From contig JABAKD010000027.1 of the NCBI GenBank assembly GCA_012845835.1, forward strand, positions 3,117,465 to 3,181,464: 64,000 nucleotides of DNA, in the 5' to 3' direction. The notes under the pieces were generated by a model, which saw nothing but the letters and a program-made list of their open reading frames with translations, made no database searches and was not told the origin of the DNA. The position numbers were made by a program, and so were the translations under genes. Positions 37,201 through 49,600 of this stretch are shown in pieces. Numbering within the stretch: the stretch's first letter is position 1; each line of letters starts with the position of its first letter. Source of the DNA: Undaria pinnatifida. Its lineage: Eukaryota; Sar; Phaeophyceae; Laminariales; Alariaceae.

Positions 37201-37651
37201 TACCGCATCATATCGTATCATAGCATGTGATATCATATCACAAAATGACTCACTCTGCCGCGCCAGCCCTGGTCTTGACGGTGTTGCTGACCACCACCTC
37301 CAGCAATGCCCTCTCCAGTCCACCCCCCTTAGCGCCCCTCAAAGCCGACTTCAACTCCGGGAGGGGAGCGGATATCAACTCAGAAGCATCCGGGACCGTG
37401 AACTTGTCGTTTTTCTATAAACATTACACGTGGTCATGGACAAGAAAAAAAATCACGGGTCGACAAAAAAAAACGTGGACGCCGGCGTCAGCAGAAAACT
37501 TCATCGAGTGTACTCGTAACAATGACTTACCGCCAAGCTGGAGCTGAACTGGAGGCTCCGAGAAAAACAAACCGCAGTAAAAAGAAACGATCGAGTGCCG
37601 CAATAAACCATTGCCAAACTCCCCCCCCAAAAAAAGCAAGCACGAGCCCGA

Positions 37652-37682
<31 letters not shown>

Positions 37683-40600
37683 ATTGTTATTGTTCTTACA
37701 TAAACCTGATCGCGGTAATCTAATATTAGTCCGTGGTCGCAACACACATTCCTGGTACCACACCACAATTTAAACCAACAATATTCCTGTATACGGGGGT
37801 CATTGAGATCGCACGCTTTCAACATTTCCGAAGCAGCAACGCCCTATAGAATAGACCTACGATAACAGCGAAAATAAATGAAGGCATGCAAGGTATACAT
37901 ATCAGCTGCCTACACACGGCGGTGTAACACCAACCATCGGACCAAATTAAGATCAGACTAGTACAACCCCCCTCCTCCCGGCCGTGCTCCCTCCCGGCAT
38001 TGTAGAGACTTCAAGGTCCATGTAATATATGTAATATATGATCATACGACTACCGCTACGCATGATAAAAGTACGCCCGCCCCCGACGACTGCAGACGCT
38101 TCCGCTGCCTTTTACGGCTGCTGCTGCTGCTGTTGCTTGATCCCCCTATAATTAGCGTTTCGTCCCCACGCTGAGAGTGCGGCGAAACCACAGTTTTAGG
38201 AGGCAAAGTCCTTGGGATTAGTGGGGGGTTGGCATTAGCAGTAGTGACAGGGATGCAGATCACATCGGTACCTAAACATCATTATCGCGAGAACACACAG
38301 CACGGTAGGTCAGGTTGCTGCGGTAGAGAAAGCCCTTTTAACTACTAGAACCAAAACCCCACGCTAACTCCAAGTAGTTTGATGCTAAAAACAAGGGTTC
38401 AGTTTTCAAAAGGCTATTAATCATTCGTGCTGCGAATATAAAAACGTCCCAAACGAAAAATTGGCAGTATGACAAGACATCCTCGGGTATAATAAAACAC
38501 TCACGGGTATAATGAGAAACGATTCTCCGCACGCCTTGTCGACGCCTTTCACCGCCTTCCCGCCTTCTTGCCCCCTCGAAACCCCTGCCCGGCCGGAGCG
38601 CCCCGCCATCTGGTGATACCTACAACAGGATAACAAATAAGATAACGCATGTATTTACACAGTCGGGTATTAAGGCAATTCTTGTCGAAGCCTTCTCCCA
38701 AAAATCCTCCAAATGATCGAACTGTTCAAGACTTTGTATCGAAATGCGGAGGCGTTCTGTTGTAAAGTTGGGATTTGTTTACAGATTGCAAAACAAAACG
38801 TGGAAAAGCTTGCAATCCCAACTTTACAACTTTCTGGCATTTACTTGGAAATCACGTTTTATTTTTCGGAAAAGGTGGAATTTGTTTGGACGAAGCTTGC
38901 TTGGATAAGAACGGTTCTTGCAGTAGCAGTCGAAGATGTCATGATGCCGCGATTGGACCGTTACACCGATCACCCCCTACAAAGACAAATAGGGTTACCC
39001 AGCAAGCAACAGCAACCAGGCATTGCTCTGCCGTCTAAGCAAGCAAGAGCAAGCACCAACCACGCATCGTTGTCTCGTCTCGTCTGGCCATACCTTGTAG
39101 AATCCAACACCCCGACACCAATCTGTGGGTGGTCGTCTAAGTAAAAAAGCAAGCAACAGCAACCAGGCATTGCTCTGCTGTGCGCAACAGAATATTGCTA
39201 TGTCATCTAAGCAGCAGCAAGCAGGTACGGCTCTGTCGTTGACTCAAGCAAACAGCAGCAATCACGCGTTGTTGTGACGTCTAAGCAAAGCAAGCAAGCA
39301 AGCAGCAGCAGCAACCAGAAATTGCTCTCTCGTCCCAGCAAACAGTTGCAGGCAGGCATTGTTGAGTCGTCAAACGAACCTTGTAGAATCCAGGGCCGCA
39401 ATTCCAATTTGTGGAGAGCGGATTATCACTCGGTGGGCCGGAAGGTTAACGCCAGCCGCCAGAGTCGATGTTGCCACGATAACTCTAACCATTGGCCGAA
39501 GATAACAAAATGGCGCACAGGGCGGGGCGGGTTCGTTAAGACGGCGCACGCAAACCAAAAACGGCGGCGGCGACGACGTTGTGCCTTCGTAGTGACAATG
39601 CCTTCACCGCCAGTTGTGTTCGGTAGTACTCATAAGCAACCAATAAATACTCATGGTCACGATATCTCTAAACGTTAGGCGACGAGAACGGCCAGTGCAC
39701 AGGGCGGGTTAGTTGAGGCGGGGCACTTAATTATTGGTTTCGGGGTTTTCGGGGAGGCGCAGTTGTACCAGATATTTGTGGTACGCACAGCCAATGGGAT
39801 TGTTCTTAATTTTATCAAAATCGGTTTTGAGATGAGCAACACGAGATATAGACTATCAATGGTAAGCACCTCTCCTGTAGAATGTGTTTGATCGGTCTCA
39901 ATAGCACCTATCAATTGCACCTCCTAACTGCACCAACCGTCCCCTAATGGACCCTTCATGGACCCTTCATGGACCCCTAATGGACCCTTCATTATACGTG
40001 ATGTACCCCCCTCCGTGCTGTAGAATGTCTGTCATCGCTCTCGTCCGCAGTGAAGATGGCCGGATGGAGCATTCAAGAACCTCGTCCTCCTTAGCATGAG
40101 GTATGTTAGAAATACCGGCACTTTAGCGGCAATCGGCGTTACTTGTCGAACATGACCTCGGGGAAGTTCCCTAGGCACCCCCCATACCGAAACGTAGAGT
40201 GCCTCTGATCTGCACTGAAGACTGAAGGTCGCCTGATGAACCCTTGTCACATGTTAGGTACCCCCAACGTAGAGTGCCTCTGGTCTGCACATGTCACCTA
40301 CTTTTCAATAGCGGAACGTTCATGTTAAGCACTTCCGTTACCGTAGAATACCTCCAATTTGCACGCAGGTTCACCTGATGGAGCCTTGACGAAAAGACTC
40401 CTCCAACACGGCGCGTTCCTCCACCACCAAGCCTGAGTGATGGAACGCTACGCCCGCTGACACCTGCACAACAAACATTGAATCATTTTCGCAAGAAAAC
40501 TATGAACTATTCATCCTGGTTGTAGTGAAATATCTAACCAACTACTGCGTAGTCGGCGACATACAGTCAGCCACGCGACAGCCATGCTGAATACAGCGAA

Positions 40601-43600
40601 CTCTGCCAAACGTAAACAGATGACAGCGCTAACGACGACATCAACACAAATACACACTGACATCAACAAATCACTCAACATCAACAACCACATCAACACC
40701 AACATCGACACCATGGTAACACTAGCATTGACATGAACAACATCAACTCCAACAACAACGCCTACATCACAACCAATACCGACATCATCAGCAACAACAC
40801 CAACAACATCAACACCAACAACACCACCAACAGCACCAACGACAACAACACCAACAACACCATCAACAAATCCAATTGGCGTCTCCCTCAATCCCGCCCG
40901 AGCAGCCGGTGTCATCGTTACCACCAATACCACCAATACCAACAATAACACCAACAATAACACCAACAACACCAACAACAACGTGTACGTGAACAGCAAC
41001 CACGAAAAAAACAGCGACAACTCACCAGATGTGCCAGGTCATCATCCAACCCCACCGGAGTCTCCCTCAATCTCGCCCGAACAGCCGAGGCGGCCGATAC
41101 CCCCACGGTGACTTTCTTAAAAGCGGTTTCACTCTTGCCCCCTGCGCTTTGGCCAATCAACGACGGCCGTCCCGGCGGCGAAAGCTTCAGTGCGGTGCGA
41201 CTATCCTTTCCGGATCCGGAGGGTTTCCCATGCGATGAGGCGGGTAATGGCAGCATCGCCGGTCGCTTTCTATAATCGTTATCGGCGCCGCTGATTGGTG
41301 GACCGCGTTTCTTCGTCCGCGCCCCCGCCGCCGCTGCCGCTGCTGCTGATATTGGTGCTTCTGATGATACTAGTCTTGATGCTAGCGTTGTCGATAATGG
41401 CAATGATGATGATGTTGCCAATGATGATGGTTGCGTTGGCGCTGCTGCTGCCGCTGCTGCTGATGTTGACGCGGATGTCCCTGGTGAATATGCTGCTGCT
41501 GTTGGTGCTGCTGCTGTTGGTGCTGCTGCTGTTGGTGCTGCTGCTGCTGTTGGTGCTGCTGCTGTTGACGCTGCTGCTGGTCCTGGTCCTGCTGCTCCTG
41601 TTGCCGATAAGGTCAATGCTGCTGATGGTGATCTTGCTGCGGCTGCTGCTGATACTGCCGAAGCAGCTTTCGCTCGATCCCTGTCCCACAAAATCTCTTT
41701 CGCGAGTAGAGTCGCGGTTTTTTTGCACCACTTCTTCGTCGCGCAGAAGACCAGCACCGACATGTCTCGAGCCAAGGCATCCTTTCGTTCAAAATAATAA
41801 GATTGAAATCGGTTCGGCAAAAAATCATAATGCAACGCGATTGGCCTTTCGAGGGAGGATGCACTACAAAAGGGGAGAACATGTGGTGGCGGGGGTCTTC
41901 CTATATCATCCCCGGGTATCACGTGTAGGCATGCCTGTTTTCATGTGAATAGACTGCTGGGTGTGCGCATTCATATCACAGCACCCGTATCATATAATAC
42001 CATAGCAATCAATATCCTCATATCATATCATATCATATCCTGCCATACAAGCATCAAATAATATCATATCATATTATCTGCTTACCTTAACAAGGTCGAT
42101 GACTCCGTCTGGATCTGCTCCAGGTGTCGTCTTACCGACCCTCTGGATGCCATCTCCCGCCACCTGCCCACAAATTCCAAAAAAAAAAGAAGCGTTCTTC
42201 GTGTAGACACGGTTGACACGACGCCGTGCAAGCAAGACATTCGAAGCAGTCCGTCCATTCACAATCACGTTTCGCTCGAAGCAACTCGTACTCGCGTACT
42301 GTTCTACAGCTGACGCGCCTCGTCCTACGTGCTACCACGGAAGCACCATTGTTTCGGTAGCCGAGTGAAATTGACACACACATCCGTGGAAGTGTGGTGA
42401 GATAAGCCTTGTTTTACTGTTTACCCTTCAGGCAATTAATTAAGAATCGAAAATAACCAAAAATTGTGAAATCCTTGCGTCACTTTTTTTTGTTGCTATC
42501 CTTCTCCTGCGGAGGATCAAAACTGAAGATACCTTGACAAGCCTCCCCTCAGGCCGATCTTGCTCCAGCCTGCCACCGCGATCGACTCCACTAGGCTTGT
42601 AGACCACCCTCCCTTTGCACACGCGATGGCGGAGCTCCACAGGCCGAAATTCGGTCTTGTAGAGGGAAGCGTCAAGCCACTCAGCCATCACTTCGATGTT
42701 CGGTAGGGTCGCACTGAGACACACCAGCTGCGAGAAGAGACACAACAATGAGGCACGTGGAGCGTGGAGCGACAAAACAATAAGGCATTTATAGCGGGGG
42801 CGGGGGCGAGAAGGGTCTCAATCAGGGCTGTTTATTGGCTGACTACGTTAATACCTGTAGTCGACTGGACGGCTAGATAGTATTATTACTTGGGAGGCGG
42901 GATGAAGCCAACTAACTGAGTTATTAGTAATAGTGTTTCTACATATACAAAGTGATGTAAAATGTATTTATGTAAACCCTATGCGCCAATCTACAAAGGC
43001 GTCAGTCAGACACAAAGACACACAATTACCGTATTAATAGACAAATATTAACTATGTAGTCAGCTAACTCACACCCCTACTGTGTTTCGTGTTTGGTCAT
43101 GGACTACATCGTCTCCCTTCGAGGTGGGAATTAATTAATGTCTTCAACTACGTAGCATGGATGCAGACCTGGTGTTCTTTTTTAATTCACACTACCACCT
43201 AAATACATACTTCGATCGAAACGTTTCCCGTACCTGAACCTTCGCGGGGCACATCATCCTCAACTTCGTGAGCATGAGCTCGAGCAGGAAGCCTCTGTCT
43301 CCGTCACCGATAAGATGAATTTCGTCCACCACAACAGCCGATAGAGCCTAACCAAAAGTGAAACCGTTAATACGTACAGTAAAACATAAAATTGAACAAA
43401 GGAACAGAACATACAAAATGCAGAGCCTGACGAAAAAATGTGGCAAAACCATAAAATGACCCTTGAGAGCAGCGCAACAGCATACACACAAAGCGCGAAC
43501 CACCTCCAGCGTTTCATCGATTGTTGCAAGGTAGCAAGCAAAGAGCTACGGCAGCATAAATATCAAACATATATTGTACATCTCTCTAGGAACTCGCGCT

Positions 43601-46600
43601 GGTAGACATGTGTAAATAACGCCAACTTAACCAAACCCAACCCAACTAAACTAAACCCAACCCAACCCGACTAAAACTAGTTTACTGTCGTTGGGCGTTG
43701 GTGTGCGTGTCCTAAAGTGGTTGGAGCGCAAACGTCTGTATACATAGACAGCTGAAATAAAAGCAAGTTGCTCGAATCGGACATTAAATTTCGGAGATTC
43801 CGGCCGTCGGGTGGGACACGGAAATACGAGAGGGAAGTGAAAAATCGGGCACGTCAGGTCGGAAATGAGTCCCCATGTTTGGGGGGGGCGTGAAAAAAAA
43901 ATAGAATCCCGTTTCGCTCGTAACAAGTTGGAAGTCTGGGAGAACCGAGATCGCCACTTTCGCCAAATATATGACCACAAAGATCGGCATCCAGAACTTT
44001 AATCCGATAGTTTCCAGGGCTATTTACGGGTCACGATCCGACCCGTACGCCGGGTCAGGGGGGTTTCGAAATCTCGTGGATCGGATCGGGTCGGGCCGGG
44101 TCGGGTCGGGCCGGGTCGTTTCTCGAGGTGTTCGGGATATTACGGGTCGGGTCGGGTCAGGGTGACCCGACTCGACCCGCGAGAATCGGCACCCTGGGCC
44201 GCAAGAGTTCACCCGACTCGTGAAAAGCCCTGGCCCTATCGAAAGAATCGATCGCCACCGATTTCGGAGACGATCGCCAACACTGGCATATCATTTTTTT
44301 CTGAATTAATTAGCAGATGAACAAAATTAAGCTTGCATTAATTAAGACTCCTTAAGACCTCCTAAGACCCCTTCGAGGCTTCAGAGGGAAGAAACCATAA
44401 AAAATCAGGTAATGATAATGATCCATTGCACCGTTAGCCACACTAACCAGCCCGGGCTGCAGGGGTAGGGTGTTGTGTCTAAATGTGCAACATAAGGAGA
44501 CGTGCAACACACGCGCAGGCAGCACGACGGCACTGGTACCGCTGTACGCTCTTCCTATCACACCCGGGTGACATTACGGGTGATATTACCGCACTACTTG
44601 TCACTTTCTGGTGGCTATTCTCGGGTCCCAAACGAGTTACTTGACTCAGTACGGTTGACCACACGAAGCAGGCCGGGCTGCAGGGGTAGAGGGTGTGTCC
44701 GAACTACCTCCTGGTAATGCTTACGTACGACAGGCATGACGGTACTTGTGCAGCTGCACGAAAAATATGGGGTTAGCTAATTGATGACTGACAGATTGAG
44801 ATATTGAATATCGCGTTTAGCTGATGGATGAGTAACAGATTGAGAGATTGAAGAATGAACATCACTTTCGTTGAAAGCCTGCTCTTCTCATGCCAACCTG
44901 TCGATTATCGAGCTGCCAATGATCTGCGTCACCTGTACTGCTGACAATCGAGTTGGCAATGATACAGAAGTGGTCTCATCTGTCCAACATGTGATTTTTC
45001 ATACTCAACTGTTCAATCTCACTTCTACCCTGCCTTCCTCGGTCAGCCTGTTTACTATCGAGTTGGCCTTTTCCATCGTGCTAATGAGACCGTCTCCAAC
45101 ACTGGCATCAATTGATCAACTATAACTTCGTGTACCCATTGAATAAATTCCATTGTTAGATGATTGATTTGTGATTTAGATATAAATAATGAGGGTTGAA
45201 TCTCACTTGTAGCCTGCCCTCCTCAGCCAGCCTGTTGACAATGGAGTTGGCCTTCTCCATCGTGCAAACGGCAACGTTCACGCCATCCGCCGCGCCGGCA
45301 TCGCCCCCCTCCGACCCGTGATACGCTTGAACATTTAGCTGCAACGGAGAATTCACCATCCAGACGGACCAGACGGAACGGTTCACACATAAGCCATGCG
45401 CAAAACGCAGCATGCAGCTGATCGATGTTGACCATCGACCTGCTAATGGTCGGGAGACTCCGCAGTTAAATACGTGTTCCTAATATGGTGATAGCTTTGA
45501 CGTTATTGTTCTACAACCGAGTTAAAGTTGACGCACGACACATATGTGGAAGTGCGGCGAGCTTAACCTATTATTTACACACCCGGCGGATATGTATATA
45601 TATGTATATATGTATATATGTATGTTTCGAAGTACATACTTAATACTACGCGTACCACAATATATATATATATAGCGGTCTACGCACCGACAAGTGACGA
45701 AGCGACGAGCCCGTAGAGGAACCCAAACGTTTTTCCTACGTGCTTGATTACACCGCACTTGCCATTTAATAAACTAAACCATAAGGTAATTTCAGCTATG
45801 AATAAGCGATGAATGCTCGGTGGTACTTGGGCGGTTACTTGCGCGGTGGCTAATTATTTTTTTTCGTTGTAGTTTTCAAAAGTTTGTTTATGTTATACCT
45901 GGCGTAGCTCATAGGAACGCCTGCGTTCACCCATTTTCAGCTCGCTGCTCGTACGACACCCCCAGGCTTTCAAAGCCAGCCACATCTCGAAGGGGAACCT
46001 TGTACATTACCTACATTACCTGGTACATTACCTACATTACCTCGTACCTGGTAGGTCGCTGCAAATGGTTCCCAAACTGGTGTATAGTTCGATGTGTAGA
46101 TTTTTACCCGTCCGCCGAACGGTTTCACTACAAAAACAAATTACCATTATACCGCAACGTATACCAGTTGCGGTCTACCGAAAGTTGATTTGACTAATCG
46201 ACGAACCTGCAGCGGAGCCCAAACATCTCTAAGATAATCTCGTTTTTCCGTGGCCAAGGCAATGAAGGGGACCACAAAAAGCACCATGGTTCCGTTGTGC
46301 TGCAGCAAAGCGCGCAGGACCAGAAGCTCCGCCACCAACGTCTTCCCGCCGCTCGTCGGTGCGCTGGATCGTCAACCATGGAGTGGGAGTCACAGTTTAA
46401 GAGCTATCGGTCTAGGAGGAGTATGACTACAGACAAAAGTTTTAAGGCAATGACTTAAAACAGGTCCGATATTTTCGTTTGGGCATACTACAAGCTATCA
46501 GCTACATTGCGCGATATCGTCAACCATGGGGTGGGAGTCACGGCTCAAGAGATATCGGTTCAAGAAAAGTACTCGTTTAAGACACGGTAGATGGCTTAGC

Positions 46601-49600
46601 ACGCACATACCAAAAAAATACCGTGACAAGGCAAGGTTTCCGTTCTGGATGCGGTTGGGTTGAAACCCCGGAGATCTCGGAAGTTGACAAGGGGGGGGAA
46701 AGTCATGAACATTAAATGAAAAAATACGAAAACTGGTACACAAACGAAAGTGTATGGAGCTTAAGCTTTTTTTACCCGGATCCCCAGGAGGATCTAAAAA
46801 AAAAAAAAAAAAAAAAAAATGTAAGTCACCACGCAAGCAATCCGGCAAGGATCACCGACCAGTCGAAACGACTTAATACTAGTAGCTTAGTCTATATTGC
46901 GCTGTATCGCCAACCATGCAGAGATTAACCTTGTGGTGATCAACTATGGGGTCATCAACCATGGGGTGGGGCGAAGGGTAGAACTGTGAGTTGACTGACT
47001 ATATACCAAGAGTAACGAATATTGCTAATAGTACTAACAGTAAGTCACCAACTAGGTATTAGTTGGCTACCAAGCAGGTTCTGTATTACATTACAGTTAA
47101 TCGCGGCAAGTTACAAAATCCTTCGTATTTGAACCTGAATGGCTCGTTTGCGGCTCCACAACATGTGCTCTTTACTGTAGCGTGTTTGCGATGTACCTGG
47201 AATCAAGATTGGTCGAGTAGGAGTTGTGTAGGAGTTGTGTAGGAGTTGTGTCGGAGATGTGTCGGACACACACGCAACGGCAGAGGTGCACATTGTATTT
47301 CCAAGTAAAAGTATTTCAGAGGCTCCCCCCTTGAGTTTTATATACCTCAACAACACCAACAAACTGATTTTGAGCAAACTGAAGGTGCAACAACCGATAT
47401 ACCATGGTATATACTATTCACGATATTACTATGGTATAGTATGGTATAGTATGGTATAGTATGGTATGACCAAAACCCATGGCCCAGGTATAAAAAAAAA
47501 TCATCTTTGGCTAAAAGTAATGACATTCCGACGATTGCATTACAGTAATAGATTATAAATGGGTTATGAATAGGTTATTAATAGTTATGAATAGGTTATG
47601 AATAGGTTGTTAATAGGTTATGAATAGGTTATGGAGCCCTGGCATTCAGAAAGTCTGTTAACCAAAAAATGCTACCTCTGTCGTAGCATGCGTCAGGAGT
47701 TGGGTAGGAAAATGTGTTAAGAATAGTATAATTGAAACCGCCGAACGTCGCAATCCAAAGCGAACCCAACCCATCAAAGAACAGCGAAAAGTTAGGTTAG
47801 TACCTGGTATTATATTTTCTCATATCTTATTTTTTTTCCATGTCTATCTTTTCTCGGGTTGGTTGGCCTTGGGTTTATGGCGTTCGTCGGTGTCCATACT
47901 ATTATTACATGTCCAACCTAAACAGAATTTGGAAATCCACTAACGCCCTACTGCCAAAGACTAAGTGGTTCATTCGTATTAATAATTGACCTACTTCCCA
48001 ACAAACAGCTGGTCGCAAAATTCAACCGATTCACGCTGTATCAGCAACCATGGCAGTCAGGGTGGAGGCGAAGGGGGGTGTGGGGTATAGCGTAAACGGC
48101 TTTATCTTTCATTGTACCAGTCACGTTTGGGTGCACAACTATGCGGGGATACAGAATAGTGGAACAATGTTTACAGCAAATGCCTCGCAGCACTTGAAAA
48201 AAGCATAGGATGATATTTAAAGTGGTGCTTGGAAATGGAGTCGGATCACGACGTATACACAACAGTAGCAGTACTGGTAGCAACGAAGCCCTTTAGGGAC
48301 TTGAGACTCTTCACAGGGGAAAAAAGTTGAAAAAAAAAAAAAACTGACGATTACGACATCTGCCATATTAAAACGCACGCCGGGCTGCTGGCTGGAGTAG
48401 GGGACCAGAAAAGGACCATCCGACCTGCAATGCAAGCAGTTGCCCGACACGCGCGCTGCATGCTACTAGTCTTCTTCGACGTGCCCCCACCATAAAAAGA
48501 CGCTTGGTTAGACCACACTAGTCATTTGTTGTTGTTGTTGTTGTTGCTGCTGCTGCTGCTGCTGTATCTGGGCCCCAAAGGGGTTTATGGAGAGGAATAG
48601 CGTTTACTGTAGAAACACCATAAGGATAAGATTGGCACTCTGATAGGTATGAAAGATACCCCCGAGAAGTCAGTCCCACCTGTAGACAAGGTTGCCGCCT
48701 GCGAGAGGTTTGCCATCATCCACCCGCAAACAGCGAGCTTGCCAATCAAACAGCTTGCCCACCCCCCTAAGCTCTCCCATTGGCACATTACACCCAGCAC
48801 CGGAGAACAAGGCCGATAAAGAAACGATCAGAAACACCACACGAGCAACAAAACATGGAGGGACAAGAAGGCACATTAAAATAAAACATGGGGAAAGCCT
48901 GGCGAAACGCTATCGCACACGTGGCACAACAAAGCTAAAAAAAAGCTACAGCCTACCGCCTTCAAAATACACGTACAGATAGTAAATATATGTATCACAC
49001 AGAGACCAATCGACCTGTGTGGGGACAATCTGGGCGCGGGTGCCCCGAGCGAGCTAGCCTTACAAGGGGCAAGGCGCCAAGAACACAAAGCAGCGCCGTT
49101 AATGTGGTGCCAAGGGCATAAGGTGGCGTGCACAAATAGAAAAAAAGGCAGCCGTGATGTCGTTTCTATGGTTGAGCGGGTTGCTAATTTACACGGGCGC
49201 CAAAAAAATAGGGCCCCGCTTTGAGCTGGGTAAAGGGAGATCCGCGCCGTCCGACCCAGAACCTCCGAAAAAACTTTTAATAAGATTAAGCTGGTGGTAT
49301 ACACAATAAACGAACAACTCCACCGCCATTTCCCGCAAAACATCTCCCCTTCGCGAAAAAAATCCAGGGACATAGATTGACACCTTCATGTAGTATGCCT
49401 TTCACCAGCGCACTCACTTGACGATGGTGCGACAATACACAAGTATTTCCAGCGCGAAATCCAAGATTAACACAAATATCCCTGCAAAGTTTATCCCACA
49501 AATTCCAAGTAGTTAGTCCCGATTAGCCTGTGTAAAGGGGTAAGTTTTGCCCCTTTGTACTGAAATATATATATGTCACATTAGGCATAATTCTAAACGA

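Noticed and set aside
41295-41948. Leu-rich plus-strand ORF resembling a membrane protein
   Set aside because: Antisense of the Ala-rich triplet repeats in POLQ exon 10.
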